Of a stretch of 64,000 bases of DNA, positions 39,401-44,590 are shown piece after piece; within the stretch, counting starts at the first letter, position 1, and each line of letters opens with the position of its first letter. The notes beneath the pieces are model-generated. The model did not search any database. It had not been told where the DNA came from and worked only from the letters and a program-made list of their open reading frames with translations. Position numbers and translations under genes: made by a program. The stretch is taken from contig NC_087064.1 of the NCBI RefSeq assembly GCF_963678635.1, forward strand, positions 81,445,526 to 81,509,525, given 5' to 3'. The stretch is from Symsagittifera roscoffensis. Its lineage: Eukaryota; Xenacoelomorpha; Acoela; Convolutidae.

Positions 39401-39795
39401 TTTCTTCAGGGAGGGCTAACATTTCCCACCCCAGAGAAAATGCAATTCGCGTCGAAAATTGCGAATAAATGGTATAAAATTGGCTTCGTCAAATTATAAA
39501 TCTGCATGTTTTTTATGTTCTACTCATTCAGTACTAAATGAAAAAAAAAACACGAAGAAACTATTCAAGAAAAAGATGAATAAATATACTTAAGAAAAAA
39601 AACTCGAACTGAAAGAAACAAGAACAGGATGAACATAAATTGAGTTATATTTACCGTGTACACCTGTCCATAGCTGCCTGAACCTATCAGCTCGACAATA
39701 TTGTACAACCTCTGTGGATTCTCCCTCCTTATATGACTGTCTAATCTAGGGGCCTCCATCAGACCACGGCCTCTGGGATGACCACCGGCTGCCAT
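311..39795 (-). CDS. Germinal-centre (MAP4K-type) Ser/Thr protein kinase, 5' eight coding exons
   Basis: This is a STE20-superfamily kinase that phosphorylates Ser/Thr on downstream kinases; by family it would act at the cytoplasmic top of a MAPK/JNK cascade. Exons, in order: 39655-39795, 19401-19567, 19083-19150, 16039-16142, 6067-6182, 5575-5713, about 4181-4526 and 311-401, roughly 390 residues. Phases match at every join except exon 6/7 and the exon 7 donor, where alternatives exist. I see the Gly loop GSGSYG (38-43), Lys61 in VALK, Glu77 of helix C, HRDIK (156-160), DFG (176-178), GTPYWMAPE (195-203) and DIWALG (219-224), so the domain looks active. NPQ before the Gly loop, SLQDIY, GANILL and [10 protein letters not shown] favour MAP4K1/2/3/5 over MST or SPAK. 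The CNH domain expected at the C-terminus lies beyond the left edge. Introns 1 (20 kb), 4 (9.9 kb) and 7 (3.8 kb) hold nearly all the repeats here. Confidence 0.88.
404..858. other. Kinase intron 7, no feature recognised
   Basis: AT-rich sequence between exon 8 and the LINE relic. I see no convincing exon, RNA gene or terminal repeat. Confidence 0.4.
860..2460 (+). mobile_element. LINE (non-LTR) reverse transcriptase relic
   Basis: This is a frameshifted copy of a non-LTR retrotransposon RT. Motifs in order: a [16 protein letters not shown]-type block near 1110-1160; [19 protein letters not shown] and [18 protein letters not shown] at about 1225-1350 (fingers and catalytic motif A); [13 protein letters not shown] at 1606-1640 where YADD belongs; [13 protein letters not shown] at about 2100; [13 protein letters not shown] at 2380-2420. 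The order and wording are those of insect/invertebrate non-LTR polymerases. The catalytic YADD has become KADA and there are several stops, so it is dead. It lies in kinase intron 7, opposite in orientation to the kinase. Confidence 0.82.
2640..3480 (+). mobile_element. Second, tandem copy of the LINE 3' end
   Basis: This segment repeats 1825-2640 of the adjoining LINE relic with divergence. It starts with the same ACCTCTTTA..CTCACCAAACACAAGCC block, repeats the CAGCATTT and [13 protein letters not shown]-type stretches, and adds a DIHHLFNCP motif at about 3280-3305 expected at the LINE C-terminus. The duplication is about 850 bp and lies directly downstream, so either a segmental duplication or a second truncated insertion occurred here. 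Confidence 0.7.
3660..3920 (+). repeat. TATA-plus-hairpin dispersed repeat, copy 1
   Basis: Opens with TAGCCAACAGACGGATGG, contains the perfect hairpin TTCCTTC-TGAA-GAAGGAA at 3756-3773, and 110 nt later has GCGACTTATATAAGAGTC with TATATAAG at 3886-3893. The same modules recur at 13.4, 14.6 and 62.2 kb. It resembles the promoter end of a retrotransposon or a promoter-carrying MITE. Confidence 0.6.
4181..4526 (-). CDS. MAP4K-type kinase exon 7 (end of kinase domain, acidic linker)
   Basis: This exon encodes [44 protein letters not shown] and then a hydrophilic tail rich in Asp, Glu, Ser and Lys. Spacing fits MAP4K (MRALF...PPKL...WS..FH.F...LT.N..KRPTAE). The acceptor used is TTTTTAGTAG|AAC (phase 0). 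TTAG|GTAC (phase 2) would pair with the alternative exon 6 donor. The 3' edge is either a GC donor, TTCAG|GCAAGT (given here), or GGCAA|GTTGTG 4 nt further, ending at 4177. A stop follows within 10 nt, so one of them must be used. Confidence 0.8.
4816..5140 (+). repeat. TATA-plus-hairpin dispersed repeat, copy 2 (truncated)
   Basis: Starts with CATAGCCAACAGACAGTTGG and contains TTCCTT-TCAAC-AAGGAA at 5111-5127, followed by ATGAACTGAACTTAAGAA. The TATA part is missing. It lies in kinase intron 6. Confidence 0.55.
5575..5713 (-). CDS. MAP4K-type kinase exon 6 (APE motif, helix F)
   Basis: This exon encodes [20 protein letters not shown] followed by [17 protein letters not shown]. The acceptor TTTCAG|GATGGCC completes Trp199. 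The donor is taken as CAGTCG|GTATTT (phase 0). A weaker downstream ATG|GTAAAA (phase 2) would add about 15 residues and cannot be excluded. The insert [10 protein letters not shown] replaces the ERKGGY of animal MAP4K3. Confidence 0.82.
6067..6182 (-). CDS. MAP4K-type kinase exon 5 (DFG and activation segment)
   Basis: This exon encodes [20 protein letters not shown] and the activation segment, through [10 protein letters not shown]. The acceptor is TTTCAG|GGTGCG and the donor is TATTG|GTAAGA (phase 2, Trp199 split). Asn163 and the DFG Asp176 bind metal. The threonines before GTPYW lie where GCK kinases are activated by phosphorylation (family knowledge). Confidence 0.9.
6183..6860. other. 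Kinase intron 4, left part, unassigned
   Basis: AT-rich. It contains a short inverted pair of AGCCGAAAA / TTTTCGGCT at 6330-6420. No gene seen. Confidence 0.35.
6860..8422 (+). repeat. Satellite-bearing element A with hairpin head and conserved tail
   Basis: About nine degenerate tandem units, 150-170 bp each and one longer. Each carries a block like CTGAGAGTACCCTGACAGCA, then CCAACTACAGGGTTGG, AAGTTTTCTGAAAATTT and CATATCTCGAAAACTA. The array starts after the hairpin GCACC-TCC-GGTGC (6871-6883). It ends with a conserved tail, ACATGTAAAAATAATACG to CGCATTTAAATACATAATAG (8347-8420). Element B at 42.4 kb has the same head, units and tail. A second tail-only fragment sits at 8600-8690. Confidence 0.75.
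8700..10190. other. Kinase intron 4, unassigned stretch
   Basis: AT-rich. A GATA-like short repeat (8655-8685) borders it. Open frames at 9166-9408 and 9470-9652 show no recognisable motif. No RNA gene or terminal repeats recognised. Confidence 0.35.
10204..10926. mobile_element. Non-autonomous DNA transposon with GGGGGC termini and subterminal repeats
   Basis: This 723-bp element has inverted ends GGGGGCAATACAACAGTGCC and (reverse complement of the right end) GGGGGCGTTCAACAGTGCCG. It is flanked by the direct repeat TATCATA (10197-10203 and 10927-10933), extendable to 8 or 9 bp because the border bases are ambiguous. CAACAGTGCCGAA recurs subterminally three times at the left and twice at the right, which may mark transposase binding sites. 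There is no transposase frame. The TSD length would suit hAT, P or Merlin types. Confidence 0.82.
10467..10811. mobile_element. Inner inverted-repeat unit nested in the GGGGGC element
   Basis: CTCATACGCGAAGGACCGAATG (split: 10467-10488) is matched in inverse at 10790-10811, 15 bases of it perfectly (GCGAAGGACCGAATG). It may be a second MITE inserted in the first, or part of a long foldback structure. No clear target duplication. Confidence 0.55.
11208..11405. repeat. Foldback element, about 85-bp arms
   Basis: The left arm, TGTATTTAGACAACCTCG through AACCAATCAGAATCGA, is matched by the inverted right arm, TCGATTCTGATTAGTTAA through TTGTCTAAATAC, around a roughly 35-nt AT-rich loop. Mismatches are spread along the arms. 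No convincing target duplication found. Confidence 0.65.
11484..12000 (+). mobile_element. About 0.5-kb element with CAGGGC-GCCCTG hairpin head, copy 1
   Basis: The left end reads AAGACTGCTCGTATCAGGGC and, after the hairpin, TGAATGTTCCGACTGCC; the right end reads CTTTCGTATCGAAAGTCGG then AACAATAA. TGTTCCGACT and AGTCGGAACA form inner inverted repeats. A central AACGCGCGAT/CGCGC palindrome is conserved. The minus-strand copy at 58054-58560 matches throughout, so the ends are well supported. No coding capacity. Confidence 0.75.
12000..13150. other. Kinase intron 4, mostly unassigned
   Basis: Contains the hairpin TGAATCGA-CTCT-TCGATTCA near 12335. The frame 12922-13245 has no motif and runs into the repeat that follows. 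No gene seen. Confidence 0.35.
13497..13504 (+). promoter_or_regulatory. TATA-like box in repeat copy 3
   Basis: TATATAAG within GCGACCTATATAAGAGTCAG. The whole 20-mer is nearly invariant among the better copies, while flanks drift, which suggests a promoter core of the element. Confidence 0.4.
14763..14770 (+). promoter_or_regulatory. TATA-like box in repeat copy 4
   Basis: TATATAAG in GCGACCTATATAAGAGTCAG, identical to copy 3. It is followed by CCGCAAGAGACCCTGGGG as in copy 3 (CCGCTAGAGACCCTGGGG). Confidence 0.4.
16039..16142 (-). CDS. MAP4K-type kinase exon 4 (catalytic loop)
   Basis: This exon encodes [20 protein letters not shown] and then [13 protein letters not shown]. The acceptor is ATGTTGCAG|AGAAG and the donor is ATCAAA|GTAAGT (phase 0). 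It supplies helix E and the catalytic HRD, with the Asp at residue 158. The split right after HRDIK is followed exactly by GANILL at the start of exon 5. Confidence 0.88.
16143..17430. other. Kinase intron 3, unassigned part
   Basis: AT-rich. Short open frames on both strands around 16378-16572 and 17055-17333 show no family motif. No RNA gene recognised. Confidence 0.35.
17440..18410. repeat. Degenerate GATG/GATA/TGGC tetranucleotide satellite
   Basis: Nearly 1 kb built of degenerate GGATGGATGGCTAGATGG-like words, with very little C on the plus strand. On the minus strand it reads as SSHPSSQP-type peptides only because of the repeat. It lies in kinase intron 3 and stops abruptly where the coding-like island starts. 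Confidence 0.9.
18424..18831 (+). pseudogene. Coding-like island with internal stop, unidentified
   Basis: A block of visibly higher G+C than its surroundings, with one long frame: [20 protein letters not shown] at the start, [20 protein letters not shown] in the middle, then SSFNRKY, a TGA at about 18691, and the same frame stays open for about 45 codons ([20 protein letters not shown] and [15 protein letters not shown]). Upstream another frame reads [19 protein letters not shown], which suggests a frameshift near 18500. It is basic and Ser/Pro/Lys-rich. I do not recognise the family. It may be a processed pseudogene or a transposon gene remnant. Confidence 0.5.
19083..19150 (-). CDS. MAP4K-type kinase exon 3 (hinge region)
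   Basis: This 68-nt exon encodes [20 protein letters not shown]. The acceptor is TTTTTAG|CAACC and the donor is CCAAA|GTAAGT (phase 1). LWLIMELC is the beta-5 strand and hinge. SLQDIY matches the MAP4K3/MAP4K5 branch. The short intron to exon 2 (about 250 bp) contrasts with the 2.9 kb intron to exon 4. Confidence 0.85.
19401..19567 (-). CDS. MAP4K-type kinase exon 2 (ATP lysine, helix C)
   Basis: This exon encodes residues 48-103, from [17 protein letters not shown] to [17 protein letters not shown]. The acceptor is TTTTAG|GGACAC. It carries Lys61 (VALK) and the helix C Glu77 that forms the salt bridge with it. I placed the donor at GTCTT|GTAAAG because this phase 2 site alone joins in frame to exon 3. 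It gives YQLVVVF in the strand before the hinge, a few residues longer than the usual GSYL-type loop. Confidence 0.85.
19568..20105. other. Kinase intron 1, near exon 2, unassigned
   Basis: AT-rich sequence upstream of exon 2. It contains palindromic stretches such as TAACAACAATA-like runs near 20030. No gene seen. Confidence 0.3.
20110..21030. repeat. About 495-bp tandem dimer
   Basis: Two diverged units start near 20110 and 20605. Shared blocks include GGGTAGAAAGAATCATACAG (20160 and 20660), CATAATTTGACAGTACTAAG, AATTGATTTCAAAGAAGTAA and CTTCAAGTATATCGGTCTGC, ending at TCCTCGAAAGCTTATCTGTC (about 20450 and 20945). Confidence 0.8.
21030..22550. other. Kinase intron 1, dispersed repeat fragments
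   Basis: Contains the hairpin GCGAAG-CGGAA-CTTCGC (21351-21367), seen also near 47.7 and 62.95 kb, and the direct repeat GAAATAGTTAACAAGA (about 21942 and 22037). No gene seen. Confidence 0.4.
22554..22984 (-). mobile_element. hAT-type transposon derivative with transposase C-terminal remnant
   Basis: A 431-bp element with ends CAGGGTTGGCA and TGCCAACCCTG, flanked by an exact 8-bp duplication GATACCGT (22546-22553, 22985-22992). hAT elements typically start CAG and make 8-bp duplications. Inside, on the minus strand at 22657-22842, a frame reads [14 protein letters not shown] and [20 protein letters not shown], which resembles the end of a hAT transposase. It is too short to be active: a deletion derivative. 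It lies in kinase intron 1. Confidence 0.88.
22993..24560. other. Kinase intron 1, unassigned
   Basis: AT-rich. A block near 23700-23790 (CATCAGTAGCTAGACAAC..TGTGCCAATAAACCC) recurs in diverged form near 25540-25610. No gene seen. Confidence 0.35.
24569..26640 (+). pseudogene. Fossil of a Polinton/adintovirus-type family B DNA polymerase
   Basis: A broken protein-primed DNA polymerase of the type carried by Polinton/Maverick elements and adintoviruses. A 122-codon frame (24569-24937) covers the N-terminal region, with [13 protein letters not shown] and [19 protein letters not shown]. After about 900 bp with no clear frame come [20 protein letters not shown] (about 25885-25945), a Cys/His pattern (C-x2-C then H-x3-C, 25998-26063, other frame), and [12 protein letters not shown] (26164-26203), whose DLE fits exonuclease motif [18 protein letters not shown] is at 26482-26532, then a stop, then [19 protein letters not shown] at about 26555-26610. 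Stops and frameshifts are numerous. The palm (DTDS) is not found. It lies in kinase intron 1, antisense to the kinase. Confidence 0.75.
26641..32612. other. Kinase intron 1, long repeat-rich stretch without genes
   Basis: AT-rich with dispersed repeat pieces: a tail like that of the satellite elements at 28130-28200; CATAGCCAACAGACAGTTGG at about 28622 (TATA-plus-hairpin family head); and ATCTCTGATTTGGCAGGGTA at about 29430 with ATAGCCGCCTAAG at 30471, members of a family also at 38.2 and 50.3 kb. The plus-strand frame 31123-31440 has no recognisable motif. No RNA gene seen. Confidence 0.45.
33315..33521 (-). pseudogene. LINE RT C-terminal fragment in tandem copy 1
   Basis: The minus-strand frame reads [20 protein letters not shown]-like ([15 protein letters not shown]) and [13 protein letters not shown]. 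This matches the thumb region of non-LTR reverse transcriptases (RYYIP..IL..IY.SL..P.L.YG...WG). It is only a fragment. Confidence 0.6.
33800..34296 (+). mobile_element. 0.5-kb hairpin-head element inside tandem copy 1
   Basis: Head AGACTGCTCGTATACAGGGC plus hairpin partner GCCCTG and TTTCGACTGCCCCC; tail TCTCTGAAAGTCGGAACAAT. It is a strongly diverged member of the family at 11.5 kb, present before the 2-kb unit was duplicated. Confidence 0.6.
35346..35552 (-). pseudogene. LINE RT C-terminal fragment in tandem copy 2
   Basis: Identical protein to the fragment in copy 1 ([28 protein letters not shown]). The third copy has lost it through its internal deletion. Confidence 0.6.
35831..36327 (+). 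mobile_element. 0.5-kb hairpin-head element inside tandem copy 2
   Basis: Same element as in copy 1, at the same place in the repeat unit. Confidence 0.6.
36676..37463. repeat. 2,031-bp tandem repeat, copy 3 with internal deletion
   Basis: Follows the unit until GGCTTGATTCGT (37143), then jumps about 1.25 kb to AAAGGAAATTATACGC and continues to the unit end. At the junction sits extra sequence, TATACGCATATGCATTTGCG, built from pieces of the neighbouring ATTATACGCAAATGC. After 37463 the array ends. Confidence 0.85.
37464..38640. repeat. Dispersed repeat family with GGCCGCTTA / CTCAGATTTGGCAG blocks
   Basis: Contains GTGGCCGCTTAAGCAGAG (about 38166), ACCTGAGAATTGGCAC, GATATCAGATTTGGCAGG and GCAGCCGCTTATGCGG (about 38507). 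Similar blocks lie at 29.4, 30.5, 50.3, 50.6 and 50.75 kb. Spacing within a cluster is about 140 or 330 bp, so it was probably a tandem array once. Confidence 0.55.
38640..39130 (-). repeat. SINE-containing repeat, copy 1
   Basis: Shares order and sequence with 48060-48500: TAAGCCGA..CAAATAATT..CCGTTTGAAAAAAAAAGG, then the tRNA-like part with AGATTCGAAACCAGGACC, then CAAGTGATTCTGTTA and GCTAAACGCAAGCGTAGTT. The tRNA-like promoter box lies on the minus strand and is degenerate. Confidence 0.55.
39130..39654. other. Start of kinase intron 1, no feature seen
   Basis: AT-rich sequence beside exon 1. Two copies of TCTAACCCCGAAAAA (about 39190 and 39215) are the only repeat noticed. Confidence 0.35.
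39655..39795 (-). CDS. MAP4K-type kinase exon 1 (start codon, Gly loop)
   Basis: This exon encodes residues 1-47. It starts [11 protein letters not shown], followed by [18 protein letters not shown] and YGQVYT. The donor reads ACG|GTAAAT, phase 0. NPQ plus the Gly-rich loop is the usual N-terminus of MAP4K kinases. The ATG at 39795 is chosen because an in-frame TAG lies only 9 nt upstream. The next exon is 20 kb away, but the phase fits and the join restores kinase subdomains I-II. Confidence 0.88.
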
Positions 39796-39804
39796 ACTTC
39801 TTCT

Positions 39805-39989
39805 CTAGATAACTACCTGCAATACGACAGTTGACCCCACTGCTTTGAATGAGTTTCTGTGTTTTTCAGGTTGTTCGAAGTCAAAGGCGTGGTGACATAA
39901 ATCTACAGCTTCTGATCTACAAATATTGCGCAGCTCCATTTGAAAACATTTAGCATCTTTGATTTCTACTTGTTCTAAGCATTCGCAAT
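39805..39989 (-). CDS. In-frame upstream ORF/leader exon before the kinase start
   Basis: A very good acceptor (TTTTCTTTCAG|ATTGCG) at 39990 opens a 61-codon frame reading ECLEQVEIKDAKCF, QMELRNICRSEAVDLCHHAF, then DFEQPEKHRN. It ends in TAG 9 nt before the kinase ATG and in the same frame. CAG|GTAGTT inside it (about 39818) could be a donor, or the same TTGCAG could be a trans-splice acceptor for the kinase mRNA. It may be a 5' UTR exon with an upstream ORF, the last exon of an upstream cistron, or an alternative N-terminus. I do not recognise the peptide. Confidence 0.4.
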
Positions 39990-40489
39990 CTGAAAGAAAA
40001 CTTTATTTAAAATTATACAGAAGAAAAGCCAGGGACTGGGCGGAGATAGGTCAAGGTACACGCCATACTCACAGAGGAAGAAAACCGAGTTAGCGTGAAA
40101 AGCTTATCTCAACGTTCAACATTTTTCGGGTACATGATTTTGTGGAAAAAAACTCAACCTAGGTCACCCTGGTTTAATTCGCTGATTCATCTGTATCCAA
40201 TAATACTTGAATTGCGAGGCCGAATCACAGATAAAACATAAATCATCTTCGATAGCTGTCGACTATTTTGTTGTCGGGTATCCGGTTATTACGTGCGGTT
40301 CAATTCCCTGCTAAGAAATCCCTCAGTCATTCAAACCCTCAGCCGTTTAAAACATCCAACATTAGGATGTGAAATGTTAGATGTTTTTTTTCCACCCTGA
40401 AAACACAATACTGTGATTTTCGGCGTTGATTCAGCCATGTTTCCAGCCGGCAAATGGTTAAAAGGACGCAAAAAGCATATTTCATAAAA

Positions 40490-40735
40490 CTAGTCCCCGG
40501 TCCTGCTCAAAGGGGGAGGGAGATGTCATCCATTTTTTTTTATTAGCCCCCGGCCTGCTCAGTGCTGGACCAACAGTGCAGGACCAATGTCATCCATTTC
40601 GCCGCAGCCTGTCCCACCTTGAGAAGGCGGAAGACACTGGGACCACTCCAACTGTGGCTAAAATAGGTTTCGAACGCATGACCCTCGTCTTGAGACACGT
40701 GTGCGAAACCAACTCGGCCACCGCTGCTGTACGCT
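40490..40735 (-). mobile_element. tRNA-derived SINE
   Basis: On the minus strand a tRNA-like head has A box TGGCCGAGTTGG (40709-40720) and B box GCGTTCGAAACC (40666-40677), as in tRNA-Ser/Leu. It continues into a GC-richer body (GGTGGGACAGGCTGCGGCGA) and an A-rich stretch with ATGGATGACAT repeated. It lies about 700 bp upstream of the kinase ATG. Confidence 0.7.
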
Positions 40736-40739
40736 AGCT

Positions 40740-42430
40740 AATCGCAAGCCTTAATATTCAAAATCAGACTATAAATTTTAATATTATAGAACTTTCGATA
40801 AAAGTGAAAACTGTTTAAATCGAAATAGGACCTATGCATAGGAAAGAAAGCCAAAAAAACTGAATAATTAAAATGAACCAAAAGAAACTAAGACGAAAAC
40901 CACGAATCCGATATTCATCAATTTTGTAAGAAAAATAACTCAAAAATAAGTTACAACCAGAAACGAGCTACACCCTTTTGATCTCTAACATAGATGTTAG
41001 TTTTGGTTAAATTGAGCGTGTTTACTATTCCCTTAAATTGACCATTCTGTGAACAAAGTATTTGCGGAAAAAATCTAGTTCCCGGTTGCAATACGCTTAC
41101 TGATCGCAAGGGTAACGAAATGAAATCAAGTTTTCATGGGATCCAAAATTGTTCATATAACCATTCAAACAATTGAAACTGCACAAAGTAGAGCTATTAT
41201 TTGCAATTCTATTTTCAACAATCTAACTTTGAAAGACGACAACCGTTTGTACATAAAAATAGGGAATAATATTTAGTTGGCAACTGGAAGTGATGCTTTT
41301 GAGACTTTCAATAATCTTTTTCTGAAATGATATCCTTAACACATTGCATATTCGACAAAACGGTTTAATTTTAGTTTCGAAAAACTGTTTCAGACTCTGG
41401 TAAAAGTTTTTTTCGGTATACAATTTTCTATCCATCTAACTTGATTGGCAGAAAAGCGCTTAAGACTAAAACACAGCCAACAGACAGTTGGAAAACAGTC
41501 AATGAACGCGAAATGAAAAAGAGAAACAATCTGATAAAAGCATACTTCCCCAAAACAGTGAAAATTTACCTTTAGCATGTTCGAAAACAAAAATTTACAG
41601 AGAGATGGTTCCTAGCTTGAGCCATAGGCGCGAATCACTTATCTCTATTATTAAACCATTTCAAAAAGAAAAAAACAATGATTTTATCGTAAATTGGTTG
41701 AACTAAACCGCGAATCAAAACTAGCGAACTTTGATTCGCGATTACAAGTTAACCGCTAACCAAACTTATTTCGACAAAACTTAAATTTTTGTTTAATGGG
41801 TTCAAATGAAATCACAACCAGCCCACATTAACTTTTTAAAATAAGATCTAAAAAATTACGAAATAATTTTGATTTTCTATCAGTATGACTAAATGAACAA
41901 ACTTAAAATAGACCAAAAACTTATGAGACTGAACTTCGACAGAAATTAGCGAACAAAAAACAAAAACTCAAGATCAAAAATTCAAAAAACTATCAATAAA
42001 ATCATTTCAATAACTCTAAAAAATTATCAACAAAAAATCATGTCAAATATCTACTATCACGCACTCAAATAAACCGATAATGAGCAATTGAAAAAGCAAA
42101 GTTCAAACTTAGCCGACCTAATTTATACGAAAACAATAAGAACAAAAAATTAGTATCAAATTTTTTTGTCAATACTGCATTAAACTCTCAGAAACCTAGC
42201 TAAGAATTCTAGCAGGCGAACATAGACACACTCATCTTAGAAACAAGGCGAATCAACAAGATGCCAAAAAACAACGAACCGATAGGAATAAATTGTCATA
42301 TGAGGTTCCTTGACATATAGAGGTTACAAGTTATTAAACAACGTAATGAATGTCAACAATCTACATCCTGAAAAAATCGGGTTGATTTCCAAAAATGAAT
42401 TTTTTTTTTTATAATTGATCGTAAATTTAA
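40740..42430. other. Intergenic, dispersed repeat fragments
   Basis: Contains ACAGCCAACAGACAGTTGG (about 41472), the head of the TATA-plus-hairpin family, and AAAAACTGAATAATTAAAAT-type A-rich repeats like those near 30.9 kb. No gene seen. Confidence 0.4.
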
Positions 42431-42439
42431 GAATAACTA

Positions 42440-43662
42440 GCGTTTAACGCACCTTCGGTGCTTCGAAATTTTTCGAAAGCTCATGAAAAACCGCATATAT
42501 TGGAAACAACATCTGCAAACTTTTAGTGTACTCTTACTGCACCCAATTACAGGGTTGCTAATTTCGAACTTTTAAATTTTTTTAATTCCCATTTTAAAAG
42601 CGTCATCTCGAAAACTTAATGGGCCCCTGGAGAAATTTGGCGGCCAGATTTGCAACCACTGAGAGTCCCTGAGGGCACCCTACTATAGGGTTAGGAATCC
42701 AAAATTTTGTGAATTTTTTTAAACTTAAATTTACCGGAAAAAAAAACGTCTTATCTCGGAAACTAAAAGGATTTGAGCATTCATATTAAGAGGCAAGATT
42801 TGAGACGCCTGGGTGTAAGCTGACAATAAGGTTGTATTTTCATCAAGCTAGTATTTTCAAATTTTTTGAATTTCTTTGTAGATAAGTTCTTCGAGAAATT
42901 TTGAAAAAATCAAAAAACGTCACATCGCGGAAACTATAAGCATTTGAGCAGTCGCATTTAGCAGTCGCATGTCGCAACATTTGCAACTCTTTAGAGTACC
43001 CTGACAACACCGAACTATAGCGTTGGAAATTTCAAATTTTGAAAAACAAATAATAATTTAAGTTTTCTGAAAATTTTTGAAAAAATCACAAAAAAACATC
43101 ATATCTCGAAAACTACAAAGAACTGAGCAATCATATTTGGAGGCAAGATTCGCAATCTTTGAGGACCCAACTACAGGGTTAGGAATTTCAGACTTTACGA
43201 AAAAAAATTAATATTGGTTTCTGAAATTTTTTTTGAAAAATCACAAAAAAACGTCATATCTCGAAAATTACAAAGATTTAAACAATCATATTTGGTGGCA
43301 AGATTTGTAACTCCTTAGAGTATTCTGACAGCACCCAACTACAGGGTTGGGAACTTCAAGTTTTGTAAATTATTTTATTTGAAATTTCTGAAAAATTTTG
43401 AAAAAATCTCAAAAATCGTCTTATCTCGTTAACTAAAATGATCGGGCATTCAAAATTGGAGGCCAAATTCGCCACCACTAATTCGATATTGTGCAGCTTA
43501 ATTTAAACTCGGTAAAATTACCACTAAAATCAAATTGGAAAATCGAAAAAAAATTCTTAACCATTGCAATATATGATATAACTTAAACATGTAAAAATAA
43601 TACGTTGAAAAAGCTTAAACATGGCGAGATAGTGAAGCCCGCATTTAAATATATAATAGATT
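42440..43662 (+). repeat. Satellite-bearing element B with hairpin head and conserved tail
   Basis: About seven degenerate 135-180-bp units with the same blocks as element A (TACCCTGACA, CCAACTACAGGGTTGG, TCATATCTCGAAAACTA). The head hairpin GCACC-TTC-GGTGC lies at 42449-42461; its loop differs from element A while the stem is kept. The tail CATGTAAAAATAATACGTTG to GCCCGCATTTAAATATATAA (43588-43655) matches element A almost base for base. Confidence 0.75.
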
Positions 43663-44590
43663 ACATACTTGGCAATGGTCATCTAGTACATTGCATATAT
43701 CAAAAAAATTTCCTGAGAAAAAAAAGAACCACGTTTGGTTAAATGTTATCAGAAATTGATTTGAGGCTGCCAATGCATCCTGAAAATGGCTTACTAAGTC
43801 TTAGTTTTAGAGAAACCGTAAATTTCGAACAATTAAAAAAATGGGAAACTTAATTTAAAAAATTATAAGTAATTTTTTCTCCTTCTCGTTAACGTCGCTG
43901 TATCAAAATAGCGAGATTGTAAGGTAAGATTCCTCATAACCACTTTTTAAACAAATGTTTTATTTTTGAATGTTTTCAACTAAACCATTTGGATAGCGAG
44001 ATAATTCGATTGTCTTGACAGAGAAGCAAGCCTTGACATTGATAAATTTGGAAAACTTCTTTAATAATTCAACAATTCTAATATCTAAAAAAAAATATTT
44101 TTAAAAATACATTTATAATCAATCAATATTTAAAATCTTTACTTTCAAGTGTACACTCTCAGTTGCTATTTAACTTGCCCTTTGTTCATCTTTTCCTTAG
44201 TCATTGTGTTTCGTTTATAAACATTAGATGTTGTAAAAACATGATTTTGGAGAACTGAATTCCTTCTTTGTTTCTTTCATCAAAAGAGGAAACTTTCAAC
44301 AATGTCTGCCTTGGAATCCAACTAATTTCAAGTCTCTATGACCTCTATACCATATATGCACAGCAAATACAATGAATACGCCCATATGAACAGGAAATAT
44401 GAAAAAAGAACACTTTAAAAGCATAACTTTCAAGAAGCAAGTGTAGGTCACATTTTATTTTTATTTTAAATAATTTCACATTACATATAATTATAAATAG
44501 CACTACTTAAGTTTTGACAAGGCAATCAGAGAAGTGCTCAAATAAAAATGAAGTCTTTTCATGACAGTTTATCACAGGTTTTCACGGTAT
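43663..44590. other. Intergenic, no feature seen
   Basis: AT-rich, between the satellite element and the LINE 3' end. Part of it may be LINE 3' UTR. Confidence 0.3.
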
